Below are positions 1 to 11,054 of a stretch of 64,000 nt of DNA, piece after piece. Both the position numbers and the translations under genes were made by a program. The stretch comes from Ampullaceana balthica (lineage: Eukaryota; Mollusca; Gastropoda; Lymnaeidae). Every line of letters begins with the position of its first letter. Position 1 is the stretch's first letter. Where the stretch lies: positions 372,751 through 436,750 of the forward strand of contig CALYLW010000997.1 in assembly GCA_944989445.1 (NCBI GenBank), given 5' to 3'. The notes beneath the pieces are model-generated. The model was not told the DNA's origin, did no database searches, and worked only from the letters and a program-made list of their open reading frames with translations.

Positions 1-159
1 TTTTTTTACATTTCGAATTACCTACGGTCTGAAATCATGGACAAATTAGCCGGAAATTATAGCACTAAAAATTCTTCGCAGAGGCTTGTTACAGAGAAAC
101 TAAAGGAATACTTTAAAGGATGCTTTGCCTTTTTAAATCCTTTATATTAACTCGCGGTG
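1..159 (+). other. Open frame at the left edge, unidentified
   Basis: Frame 1 is open from the window edge (SNYLRSEIMDKLAGNYSTK, later TEKLKEYF) and ends with TAA inside a MITE end. It could be the end of an exon or a transposase relic. No family was recognised. Confidence 0.2.
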
Positions 160-175
160 TCTGCTTGCTTGCACA
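129..175 (+). repeat. Truncated MITE-1 end
   Basis: Begins TTTTTAAATCCTTTATATTA and continues ACTCGCGGTGTCTG, the left end of the MITE-1 family found whole at 43.0 kb. Confidence 0.55.
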
Positions 176-1084
176 AACAAAATCTGCCCCCACCCCCAAC
201 CCCCCCCCCACCCCGAAAAAAAAATTATAGCGCCCACCATTGCTGTTCTACCTAGAAACCGTGGAGAGAGAGAAAAAATAATATTTTCCAATAACTCAAC
301 TTATCATGAAGTGGATTAAGCTGTTTGCTGCTCGTGCGACTACATACACGTTTTTTTTTATTTGTAGAAACACCTTATCTTCATGCGGATGTATTGAAAT
401 TCCTTCACTTTGAGTCTAGACATGACAGAAGAAAATAACACAGAATTTCCTAATATAACAATTACAGGAACTTGCTTGTATTAGTATATCAATTGTTCAT
501 CTCATAAATGAATGACGAGAAATACGTTCAGTCGTTTGATGGAGGGCAGTGTTTGATGTAGAAGTGTTTTGGCGTGTGGTTATGGTAGCCAGTGTCAGAC
601 AGTGCAGAAAGTCAAAATCAATATATCTTTTTAACCATCATTTTATTGTGGGCATGATCGTGGAGTCGAACAAAAAATTGTCAGTTTTTTTTTATCGCAA
701 GGGAATGACTGCAGGTAATATATTCTGTTTGATAAATTAATTACTTATAAATTCAGAAACTGTTGCTGCTTGAGAAATGACAATAAGCCTTGGTGTTATT
801 AAAGTAAAAACGTTTTTATGCAAAACATGATGCTTGACTCCCCTCCCCCCACACAAGACAAATGCTTGGTTTTGATAATATACGCAAATGATTGCATGCT
901 TACTAATCGTTTTAAAACGCGACCAGTTTTTATTTTCATATCTCTGTGTCAGACGTTTGTGTCTTGTGGTCATCCATAGTCATTGATATTGAAACAACAC
1001 GTAATTCAATCATTACACGAAATAAAACCGGAGTTTGTTATGTGGAAATAAACATAAACAATGTACCTGTTAATTCCTCATCTC
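176..1084. other. No gene seen
   Basis: AT-rich sequence with a C-rich tract near 187-215. Open frames are short and show no domain or codon signal. Confidence 0.5.
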
Positions 1085-1243
1085 CTACTCACTCTGTCTG
1101 TCTTTCTATCTGTCTCCTTCTCTCTCTTACTCTGTCTTTCTCTCTCTCTCTCTCTCTGTCTTCCTCTCCCTCATTTTCTCTATCTTTCTCTCTCTCTCTC
1201 TCTCTCTCTCAATCACTCACTCACTCACTCACTCTCTTTTTTT
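1085..1243 (+). repeat. CT/TCTC microsatellite
   Basis: Imperfect (CT)n with (ACTC) interruptions. The serine/leucine frames across it are simple-repeat artefacts. Confidence 0.9.
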
Positions 1244-1277
1244 CTCGCTTCTCTTGTAATTTCCACAATGCCTATAC

Positions 1278-1532
1278 TATAGTATTCCAACTACCAAGTC
1301 CTTCAAGACTGCACTTATGACGCATCTTTTCAAAATCTATTTACAAAATGTATGAAACAATATTTATTTTAATGATTAACGTAGCTTATGTATAATGTTC
1401 TATCCTTTATGTTGTTATTATGGTATGAATTGTTATTTAATTATTATACGTTTGTTATGATCTCCATGTAAAGCGCTGCTTGCTGGGATACAGCGCTATA
1501 TAAATTATCATTTATTATTATTATTATTATTT
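1278..1532 (+). mobile_element. Non-LTR retrotransposon 3' tail (L2/CR1-like)
   Basis: Begins in the remnant of an ORF end (CCAAGTCCTTCAAGACTGCA), ends GCGCTATATAAATTATCATT followed by (ATT)n. The same terminus is at 14476-14886. The ATT-repeat tail is typical of L2/CR1-type elements. Confidence 0.65.
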
Positions 1533-2164
1533 TTATGAATTAAACTTGAAGACAAATGAAATGAAAAACTATGCATTTTGTGAAACAAATATCTAAATTA
1601 AGCTTATGTTTCAAGAGAAATTATAGCTTTTGTATAATTTGACTTTAAAAAAACATAACCACAATCAGAGGTGTACTTTTTACTCATTTTTTATTATGGA
1701 TATAAAAAATTTAAATAAATGTAACTCAAAATAATTTCTTAAAATTGGCCTTTGAAACATTGGTTTGGTATAACGGTATATAATTTAGTTTTATTTTCAA
1801 TTAAATTAAATACAAAGACAGGGATAATAACAACAAATCAATGCATAAGAGAAGCAATTAAAACTAGAATGTCAAATATAAAACATTTGGCTAACATATA
1901 AGCTTTGCAAAGAAGAAATGACAGTCCATTCTTACTCACACTGCAACACTTTATATTTATATTATATTTCAATTAGAGCAAAGTTAGAAAGTTGTAATCC
2001 AAAAAAATGTGTGCTTAATCAAATGAAATTATTTGTTTTAAATAAAGTAAAGTGTCGAACAGCTTTTGCACAATACACATTCATACTTTTTCTGAAGAAA
2101 TTTTATGTTTTATGTTGAGACAAAAGACAATTCTTTTTGACACAATTTTAATTGAAACGCACTA
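1533..2164. other. No gene seen
   Basis: AT-rich unique-looking sequence without supported coding potential. Confidence 0.5.
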
Positions 2165-2172
2165 GTCATTTA

Positions 2173-3052
2173 TATATATACTAGGGGCAAGTACCCGGCT
2201 CCCGCCCGGGTTTAACAACAACAGCAACAAAACAAAAACAACAAAAACAAAAACAACAAAACAACAAAAACAAAACAACAAAAACAACAAAAACAACAAC
2301 AAAACAACAAAAACAAAACAAAAACAACAACAAAACAAAAACAAAACAACAACAAAACAACAACAACAATAACAAAACAACAACTACAACAACAACAGCA
2401 ACAACAACAAAGCAACAACAACAAAACAACAAATACAACAGCAACAACAACAAAGCAACAACAACATGAAGGACATTGTCGTCGCAGGGCAAGGGTTGTG
2501 GACAACAACAACAACAGCAAAAACAACACAAAAGCAACAACAGCAACAACAACAGCAACAACAACAAAAACAACAACAGCAACAACAACAAAAACAAAAC
2601 AACAACAAAAACATCAACAACAAAACAACAACAAAACAACAACTACAACAACAACAGCAACAACAACAAAGCAACAACAACAAAACAACAACTACAACAA
2701 CAAAAGCAACAACAACAAAACAACAACAACAAAAAAAATTATTTTATGGCGATAATCGCCTTCTTGTTAATCTCGACACCAAAATGTTTATTAATTTGCG
2801 TCATTATTTTACGTCTTAATTTTCAATAATTTTTATTTTATATAGCTATTATAGGGAAAAACTACATTTTGGGCCCCCGGGCCCCAGTATCTTATATATA
2901 AGGAATGAAACCTGTTTAATAACCTTTCCGGTATAATTTTGTGTACGTGTACCAAATTTCACGTTATTTGGTTGTCTGGATCTTGAGTTATTAGGGAACA
3001 GACAGACAACCAGACAGACAAAAAATGCGTCTTATATATAGAGAGATATATA
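2173..3052 (+). mobile_element. RTE-like retroposon with internal AAC expansion
   Basis: Starts at an ACTAGGGGCAAGTACCCGGC motif, which resembles the common RTE/SINE head ending in a CCCGGGT core. Ends in ACAGACAGACAACCAGACAG followed by a short TATATA tail, the usual 3' region of RTE-type retroposons. A 520-bp (AAC)n/(AACAAA)n tract splits the body. Confidence 0.55.
2210..2738 (+). repeat. AAC-rich microsatellite
   Basis: Imperfect (CAA)n with CAAAAACAA variants, interrupted once at 2466-2503 by non-repeat sequence. The glutamine/asparagine frames and their cysteine/leucine reverse frames are artefacts. Confidence 0.92.
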
Positions 3053-3194
3053 TTACTTTTTTGTACCTTAATTTGTTTTACAAAAAAAAAGGGTAACTTC
3101 ATGTCTTTATGACATTAGACAAATATAGGTATGCAGATAAATGAAACCTCTTTCCTGGAATTGAGAAGGAATTTGGAATTGACTTTTTATGAAG

Positions 3195-3360
3195 CATTAC
3201 TCTACTCGCTTGCAATTTCGAAATCTTTCTCTTTTCATCTCTTTTCATCTCTTTTCATCTCTTTTCATCTCCCACCTTGATCTATTCCCCCTATCTCTAT
3301 ATCTCTCTCTCTCTCTCTCTCTATCTCGCTCTCTCTTCTCTCTCTCTCTCTCTCTTCTCT

Positions 3361-3395
<35 letters not shown>

Positions 3396-3556
3396 CTCTT
3401 TCTCTCTCTCTCTATCTCTCTCTCGCTCTCTTTCTTTCTCTCTCTCTCTCTCTTTCACTTGCTCTCTTTTCTCTTTCTCTTCTCTCTCTCTCTCTCTCGC
3501 TCTCTTTCTCTCTCACTCTATCTCTTTCTCTCACTCTCTGTCTCTCTCTTTTTATA
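3195..3556 (+). repeat. CT microsatellite
   Basis: Starts with four copies of a CTCTTTTCAT 10-mer and continues as imperfect (CT)n with GCTC and TATC interruptions. Confidence 0.92.
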
Positions 3557-3838
3557 TTTTTCATTCACCTAGCCACACATAATTTTTACTTCCAACCGTT
3601 TATATATTATGCGTGATGAGCATTTGGTGTGCAATTAGCACCAATGAATCACAATTTCCAGATCTTGCCTCAAACATATAAGTAGTCGAGGAGATATAAA
3701 TTGCTTTAATTCTATTTAGTAATAAAATACGGATCACTATTTCCTAAATCGTACCCTTTGACTATCTCAGAGTTGAGTGATTGCCGTGGATGATGGAAAT
3801 ACATAGAATTAAATTTATATATCAATAAAGAAAAATTA

Positions 3839-4405
3839 CCGTATATACTCGTTCTAAAGGCGACCTTTTATTGGACATAATCTAGGGGGGAAAGTTGGGG
3901 GTCGGCTTATGAGCGGGTCATAGGTGATTTATGCATGTACATTGAATATCGGTGATGTCATTGTAGATCATCAAGGTCCTTTTCTACATTCTACAAGATT
4001 CGACTGGTATACCTGAAGCTATAAAATATTATTAAACATTTGCGCTTATCTTATTTAATCATTTTATTTATTTTTGTGAATGTTTTAATAAAGTGTTTTA
4101 CAAATTTTGGTTTCAACAACAAATTTTAATGTACGCGCTTTCGCTACGGATTAGAAAAAAAATACCGGTAACTCTTGCCTAATAAAGAGCACAAAGACAA
4201 AGATATGTAGTACAAAGTAAACAATCACAATGACCGCTTTAGCTTTTAGTTTTAAAAAACGTGAATCATTTTGTTTACGCTATCCTATTATTTTTTGGGG
4301 TCGGCTTACGATCGGGTTACAGACATTTTATATTATTCTCTTCCAAAAGAGGGGGGGGGTCAGCTTATGAACAAACGGGCTATAGAACGAGTATATACGG
4401 TATAT
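3839..4405. mobile_element. MITE with 20-bp terminal inverted repeats
   Basis: Left end ACCGTATATACTCGTTCTA and right end TAGAACGAGTATATACGGT are inverted copies about 560 bp apart. Subterminal GGGTCGGCTTATGA and related blocks repeat near both ends. No transposase frame is inside, so it is a non-autonomous DNA transposon of unassigned superfamily. Confidence 0.75.
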
Positions 4406-5007
4406 GAATTTTTATTTACAATCAAAATACATTTTGTCAATTACAGTATTTTAACAATCAGTAAGCTTGGATTTTAAAAAAATACAAATTCTGCATGTAA
4501 AATTCTTCCGTTGCAGTTTTCTCTTATGTACCCTTAAAAGCCTTTACAGGTTTTTAATTTTTCATGTTTTAAATTAAAATCTTACCATTGATATTGAACA
4601 GCTTAATTAATCACAATCCTAACTATATGCATTTAAAAATTATTTAAATTCGTGGTGTAATAAACGCATAAAATTTGACTGATTTTGCATCCACCTTTTT
4701 ATTATTTGACAAAGTAGACGCATGAAATTAGCTAAATATCCTCTACACCCTCAAATATAATTACGGTCGTCTCACTCACCATATCAACTGGTTAAGTTAT
4801 TTCAAGTACATAATTGTTTACCACCATATTTTATAAACTGGTAATCACTCAGTTATTTTGTGCCACCACGTTTCCTAAATGTAAAATATATATAAATATA
4901 TATATATATTTCCCAATATTATTTTTAACTTCCAATTGGTCAATCAAGTTCGTTAAAGTCCAAAATGAATAGAAATAATCTCCACGGAGGTAAGTTCTTG
5001 TCTCATG
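4406..5007. other. 3' flank of gene A
   Basis: AT-rich, with a short TATA microsatellite near 4888-4910. Candidate polyadenylation motifs on the minus strand are not distinctive. No further gene seen. Confidence 0.45.
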
Positions 5008-5159
5008 TCAGTTTCGAATCAGATCTTCCATATCGAAAAGAGGAAATGGGGTAACTTCACACAGGTGTTGCATGTAAACTACACAAGGAATGTCGATGAG
5101 AGATTTAGCGTAGCCGTTGTAAACGGCGCAGTTATGCTCGCTTTTATTGTCAGGATGTC
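5008..5159 (-). CDS. Gene A exon 5, CTLD end and stop
   Basis: Acceptor TTTACAG, then HPDNKSEHNCAVYNG, later IDIPC and HLCEV, and a short tail ending in TGA. The glycine codon is restored exactly across the junction. The cysteine pattern (NC, PC, LC) is that of a CTLD C-terminus, and the exon is one turn longer than in D and E. Confidence 0.82.
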
Positions 5160-8100
5160 CTGTAAATGGTAGAAATAAGGCACATATATGAGCTGATGGA
5201 AACGTTATTGTATGTTAAATGATGCACACAAAATGATCCAATGTGTTGGTTGACACTTGAAATTTGAACTATTATAAATTTAGGCTTGAAATATGAAACG
5301 GTGTTTTAGATTTAATTTATTTTATCTATCTTAGAATTTATGTAAAACAAGGTGTACTTAGACTTAATACGTGAAGCAAGATGTATTATGATTTAAATTT
5401 GAAACACGTAAGGATTTGAGTTGAAATGAATAACAAAATATTTTTAGATTAGAATATGTTTAAACTTTAAGTTGTAAATAGGCACGACACACAACTCTGT
5501 GGTGTCCCACTACAGCAAAGATTAATAATTGAAAAGGCTTAAAATGGACTAAAAATCTTCTGTCTCACCCTCCCTCAGCTAAATAGTTATTGCTGTCTTT
5601 GGTTCGGCACTAATATTCTATAGAAGAACTAACGTGTTTAAGGCACGGCAATGTCTTATTCTGAAATGTTTATTCCTTAGCCCCTATTTCTCACATTTCT
5701 TGAAAATATCTATTAGAATTTACTATAAACCACAACAGTACATACAGCACATACACAATTGACAAGTTTTTTTTCATTTAAACTTGTATTTTTACCTGCT
5801 ATCTTACTGGCTTTTTTTTTAAAATAAAAAATGTTGTTGTTTTTTGTGTATTCATTTTATTTCCTACTAGAGCTTATATGTGTCTTTCTCACCCCGCTGG
5901 AAAAGAATTGACGCCATTTCCTCTGTTAAAAAACTCCCATCGTCTGCCCATTGATACACTCCTCTAGTGCGCATGTCATCAAGACCAACCCAAAAATGAT
6001 CGTTGCCCGTTGGGTAGAAGTTGCTCAGAAAGTCCAGCTTCTCTGGGGTTTTTATAGTATAGAGGTGGCTACGTCTCTCTGTGAACAATTAAAAATAATT
6101 GCCTTCGGAATTTAAAAATATGGTTACAGGATTTAAATTATTGGTTTCAGAATTGAATTGGAGAACGAAAAAGGACTCCATATTTGGGTATATTTTTGAA
6201 ATTTTAAATTGAAATAGTTTTAGAAGTAACGTAAAGTAAATGAGCATTTCACACATGGTCGTTCCGATTATTTGATCGGTGTCTGTCGAAAAGGGGTTGG
6301 CCTCTACGTGGCTCGACAGACGAGTAGGGTTGCGGAGCTGACCGCAGCCCGAAACCGACAATTCCTGGCAGGCAATGCCGAAGTCCGATATGTTAGGTGT
6401 TAGGTGTTAGGTGTTAGTCATATGTGATTACAGACGTTGAATGGATCGTAGGCAAAGCATTAGATGCAATGCGGATGATGAAAGCCAAAGTACCCGTTGA
6501 GGGTCGGGTTTTTCAGAAGCGACCTTTTCGCCCCCCTCAGCTTACTAGCAACGTTATTGAGCGGTGCCGGTTTAACGTCAGGAGCGCAAGTACGGATTAG
6601 CAAAGGGTTCCGCGAAGAACGTAACGAACGCCAGCTCTGAGGAAACCTTCCGGTGGGGGTTACGCCCTTGGTAGGTCATTTATGATCCCCCGCCTTTCGA
6701 CAGTCCTAACAATAGAGACTCGTGTGCTTTGCCGGGGTTGCGCCGAAGTGGTAGCGGGGCGTAGTAGGGAAAACTCCACACCTACTTGTGCTGTCAATTA
6801 AGTGGGAGGCATTTTCGACTTGTTGTCTTGGATGCCCAGGCGCCGCTTCAGGAGCGACCGTTCCGTCTCTCAGCTGTTAGGTCCCTTAGGGAGAGCTAAA
6901 GGGGGGTTCCCGAGAAGACCCATGAAGACCACTAGGCTCGGGTGTGCTGATTTTATTTCACATATAGGATCATTTCATCGGTGTATGTATAGTTTACTAC
7001 ATTGTGGTGTGTACGTATAGTTTACTCCCCTGTGGTGTGTACGTATAGTTTACTCCCCTATGGTGTGTATGTATAGTTAGTTTACTCCCCTGTGGTGTGT
7101 ACGTATAGTTTTTCCCCTGTGGTGTGTATGTATAGTTTACTCCCCTGTGGTGTGTATGTATAGTTTACTCCCCTGTGGTGTGTACGTATAGTTTTTTCCC
7201 ACTGTGGTGTGTACGTATAGTTTTTTCCCCTGTGGTGTGTATGTATAGTTTACTCCCCTGTGGTGTGTATGTATAGTTTACTACCCTGTGGTGTGTATGT
7301 ATAATTTACTCCCATGTGGTGTGTATGTATAGTTTAATCCCCTGTGGTGTGTATGTATAGTTTACTCCCCTGTGGTGTGTATGTATAGTTTACTCCCCTG
7401 TGGTGTGTATGTATAGTTTACTCCCCTGTGGTGTGTATGTATAGTTTACTCCCCTGTGGTGTGTATGTATAGTTTACTCCCCTGTGGTGTGTATGTATAA
7501 TTTACTCCCCTGTGGTGTGTATGTATAGTTTACTCCCCTGTGGTGTGTATGTATAATTTACTCCCCTGTGGTGTGTATGTATAGTTTACTCCCATGTGGT
7601 GTGTATGTATAGTTTACTCCCCTGTGGTGTGTATGTATAATTTACTCCCCTGGGGTGTGTATGTATAGTTTACTCCCCTGTGGTGTGTATGTATAGTTTA
7701 CTCCCCTGTGGTGTGTATGTATAGTTTACTCCCCTGTGGTGTGTATGTATAGTTTACTCCCCTGTGGTGTGTATGTATAGTTTACTCCCCTGTGGTGTGT
7801 ATGTATAGTTTACTCCCCTGTGGTGTGTATGTATAGTTTACTCCCCTGTGGTGTGTATGTATAGTTCATTACATCGCGGTGATCTCACCTTGGCACTCTG
7901 CCTTTCCTTTAGCGTAAGTCTGATTCCGAGTTGACAATTTTGTACACAAAATGAGTGACCCGTAAAATGTCACATTAAATCCAACGGATGTATCACAGAA
8001 TGCACCGGAAGTGTAAAGTGCACCTTGAGCCAGATCTCGTGGGGCAAGTGATGGGGTCAGCCATGCCCCTGGAACGAAAGGGGTCAATTTATATTCTAAC

Positions 8101-8724
8101 AGCTTTCACTAAAATAAATATTTATTTTTTTAAATCTTAAAACATGTAATAATTAATTTTGATGTATAAAATTACATGACTTCACATCGTCTTCATGTTG
8201 AGATCCAACAGTTGTACTTACCTGGAGTACAAGTCTTACTCCTTTCGTCAAAGACAACGCTGTAGCAGCATTGGAACAGTCGTAGACACTCGGCCACACA
8301 TGAGATAGCTGAGGGGGCTGTCCAACTTGGCCCTGGCTGTATCATATCAACGTGGGCTTTGGTCATTTTCCTAAACATCGTCCCAGGACCCGCGTCAAAG
8401 GCAAGAGCTTAGATACAACAATGTAATTTTACATTGGCACTTGCTCAAATAAAACTGCATATATATATATATATATATATTTATCATTTTCTAGAAGAAA
8501 GTACATGATTTAAACAATAACCATTGAACACAGTATGGTAATTTTCGGTTTTAGATTTTCAGACTCTAACAGATCTTTTTATGTACGTTAATTTTTATAA
8601 ATTATTATGAAAACAGGTAATATCGTGTAAAAGGTAAACAAAAAAATGAAGTTTAGGTGATAAAAATCTTACCATAGTGACACATATTAAACACTATCGT
8701 TAAACACGGATGTGACACGTACAT
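5008..8724 (-). CDS. Lectin gene A: secreted PAN-like plus C-type lectin domain protein (5 exons)
   Basis: Join of 8724-8673, 8407-8222, 8068-7889, 6078-5893 and 5159-5008; 756 nt, 251 residues plus stop. Domain order: a short, weakly hydrophobic signal segment; a PAN/apple-like exon with cysteines ending in a CTPG-type turn; and a long-form CTLD with the core FWVGLDD and a tryptophan-aspartate pair (QWADD). The ligand-loop triplet at the exon 4/5 junction is HPD instead of the usual EPN or QPD, and the second half of the site reads LID before the penultimate cysteine instead of WND, so calcium-dependent sugar binding may be altered or lost. All introns are phase 1 with GT donors. The protein is probably secreted. 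Gene A is the most diverged complete copy of the cluster and lies 1.15 kb downstream of gene B. The model is inferred from frame, splice sites and paralogy; no transcript was available. Confidence 0.82.
5893..6078 (-). CDS. Gene A exon 4, CTLD core
   Basis: 186 nt. It starts with RRSHLYTIKTPEKLD and contains FWVGLDDMRTRGVYQWADD, the hallmark CTLD alpha-2/WIGL region. Acceptor TTCACAG, donor GTGAGA. Confidence 0.88.
6245..6955. other. GC-rich block in intron 3 of gene A
   Basis: About 700 bp with clearly higher GC and many CpG dinucleotides compared with neighbours. It contains a GTTAGGT triplet repeat (6393-6418) and no convincing long frame. It looks like the noncoding part of a mobile element from a different compositional background; the family was not recognised. 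Confidence 0.5.
6981..7880 (+). repeat. 28-bp minisatellite, about 31 copies
   Basis: The unit is TGTATAGTTTACTCCCCTGT plus GGTGTGTA. The last, diverged unit runs to within about 7 bp of the exon 3 donor of gene A. Copies differ by single bases (ACGTA for ATGTA, ATAATT for ATAGTT), and the centre of the array is the most homogeneous. Confidence 0.93.
7889..8068 (-). CDS. Gene A exon 3, linker and CTLD start
   Basis: 180 nt, the same length as exon 3 of B and C. It holds the N-terminal CTLD cysteine pair and ends at the first conserved cysteine (KAEC). Its donor, GTGAGA, is immediately followed by the minisatellite. Unlike B and C, the donor is GT. Confidence 0.8.
8222..8407 (-). CDS. Gene A exon 2, PAN/apple-like domain
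   Basis: 186 nt between an acceptor ending CTAAG and a GTAAGT donor. It reads ALAFDAGPG at the start and ends SVVFDERSKTCTPG. The C-x3-C spacing followed by a cysteine-turn-CTPG pattern matches exon 2 of B to E. Two adjacent cysteines (QCCYS) are peculiar to this copy. Confidence 0.8.
8673..8724 (-). CDS. Gene A exon 1, signal segment
   Basis: ATG followed by 17 codons (MYVSHPCLTIVFNMCHY), then a GTAAGA donor after one extra base. Joining to the next exon gives alanine and the run ALA, a plausible signal-peptidase site. The hydrophobic core is weak, so this start is less certain than those of B to E. Confidence 0.65.
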
Positions 8725-9873
8725 CGTCAGCTGATGTAGGGAACTAAACACGGGTATCTGAGAACACAATCTTCAAAGGACTTCAACGCCTTTACGTCAC
8801 GTGTGCCTACGTCCTTCCGTCCATTGAGTTTATTCAAGTACTCACGTGTCTCCAAGATCAAAAGAACGTTCCAAAAACCAAAAGGCAGCAGGGTTAAGTA
8901 GATGTTGTTTTTTTTAAAAGGTCACGAAATAATATCAGGAGGCGACCTTAACAATTCAAAATTGTATTTTGAACATTTAAAACACTTACTTTAATAACGA
9001 GTGCACACACACTCTTAAAGATAACTTAGTCAAACTGTATAAAATACACACCCGCTTGTAATAGTTTAATATAAATTTTATTTTTATTTTTTAAACTTTT
9101 CAAAAGGAAAGTAAAACAAAAAGCGAGTAAATGAAATAGGATCACATTGGAAAAAATGTTCATGTTACATCAAAGCCAGCACGGCTCCACTGATACTATC
9201 AGTTAGGAGATTAAATATTGTTTTCATATTTTGATCTAAAATGTTATTTAAAAATTTAGAAGTTTTAATCCGAATACATACGGAAGTTTTTTTTATATCT
9301 TCAACCGATGAAAAATCTTTGCTTTGTTTGATGATTCATGGCTGTATCCTCAATGAAAGCTTACGTTATAGTTTCTTGCAACACTTTTATCTAATCTTAC
9401 ATTCAAGAGAGATGCAAGCGGAAACTATGTTTGCTTTGCATCAAGTGATTTTTTTTACTTGTATCATCTGTCCAATGTTTTTGCTTTAACGAATGGGACA
9501 GCATATTAAATTTAAAATTACAGTTGCTTGTAGGAAATAACAACAGCAGCAACAACAACTACAATATTTATAATAATAATAATAATAATAAATTTTATTG
9601 ACTTTTGTTTTAAAAAATCTTTTTTACAACAAAGCGAATACTAGCTATTTCGGTTAAATTTTGCTTTTGTTTTAAAGAACTCGGATAATTTTTTTTGAAA
9701 GAAGTTTTTGTTTAATGAATTGCGTTGTTTACCCAAAAAAAATTACAATCTAGCATTAAGGTCCACGTTGTACAAACAGTCTAATCAGCCACTCTCTTGA
9801 GATCTTAACTTCGATCTGTAAACACACATCAGAAAGTATGAGGTAAGATTTCGGGCCAACTGTCTAGACCTGG
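8725..9873. other. Intergenic A/B
   Basis: Upstream region of gene A and 3' flank of gene B. Includes short (AAT)n at 9569-9592. The last ~160 bp before the stop of B is alignable with the 3' flank of C. No other gene seen. Confidence 0.5.
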
Positions 9874-10013
9874 CTACTTAATTGACATCTGGGGTGCCGC
9901 CTCGGACTCACAAATGAACGGCCACTCGTCCTTGCAGGGGACGTCATTGAGCGGCCCGAAGCTGGAATTGTAGATAACGCAGTCTTCGATACCTAGGAAA
10001 TCATCGGGCTGAC
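9874..10013 (-). CDS. Gene B exon 5, CTLD end with QPD and stop
   Basis: 140 nt. Acceptor GCGTCAG, then QPDDFLGIEDC, LNDVPC, FICES and a short tail with TAG. The glycine before QPD is split across the junction. Confidence 0.88.
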
Positions 10014-11017
10014 CTGACGCACGATTTGTGGAGTAAGTTAAAGCGGATACAAAAAACAATACATGTGAAACATAAACCAAATAAATTAAACATGATTGTT
10101 GCAATAGTTAACATTGCATTAATCGATCTTTCGCGGATAATTCATGTCTGTAATAAAATGACAGACACTTGTTTTGAACACCGTTTGGTGGATGAGCAAA
10201 TGGTTATAGTGATCTTAGATTAGTGTAATGTTACTCCATTTTGGTTGCAGTTCCCTTTTTTTAAAAAAAGAATTGAGCAGTAAAATAATTTTAACTAAAG
10301 TTGTATTTAATATTATGTCTTTACATTTTTAAATTATGAAAACTTTCATATTAATTTGACATTTAATTTGATACTTTCTCTTTCTACATTAATTGTATTT
10401 ACAGTAAAACGGGCATAAGATTCACTTTGTTTATCGACTCATTTTGAGGTTAAACATGTTCCAATTTTATATCGATTTTAAAAGATAAATAAATATAATT
10501 GCACTAAGTTACATTTATCGACTTTTTTCTTTTGAAATCAAGAATTTGTTAAATAAGTACAGTTAATTTCACTAGTATATTGTCTAAACTTCCAACTAAA
10601 ACTGCGTTAGAATTAAGAAGCCATTTGCTACTGAGTGGTACCTTGGTGGAAGACCTCATAACTCCAAAAACTGGGAAGAGCTGTTCCGTCAGCCCAAACA
10701 AACTCCCCTTCTTTGTTAATGTCATCAAGTCCTATCCAATACTGATGGTTTTCCCCATAGAAATGATGTTGTAGCCGTTGCAACTTGTAATATGTCTGTA
10801 TCGTGTACAAGCGGCCATGATTTTCTTTAAAGAGCAAATATTTCAAAATTGTATAGTTTTTTTTTGTTGTTTTTTTTCTTATTATTCTTTTCTTTTATTT
10901 CAAAATTGTATTTTATTACAAATTGAAAATTATTTAATTCTTATCCAGAAATGTTAATTAATGAATTAAAATGCTCGTTTGAAAATATCCAACAAAAGTT
11001 ACGTATATATACCGGTG

Positions 11018-11054
<37 letters not shown>

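Noticed and set aside
946..1320. Serine/leucine-rich frames at 1.0-1.3 and 3.2-3.6 kb
   Set aside because: Translation of CT microsatellites.
2162..2829. Long cysteine/leucine-rich and glutamine/asparagine-rich open frames
   Set aside because: They are the six-frame translation of the AAC microsatellite; all frames are open at once.
6802..7020. 72-codon plus-strand ORF in the GC-rich block
   Set aside because: No domain, runs into the minisatellite, and is antisense to gene A intron 3.
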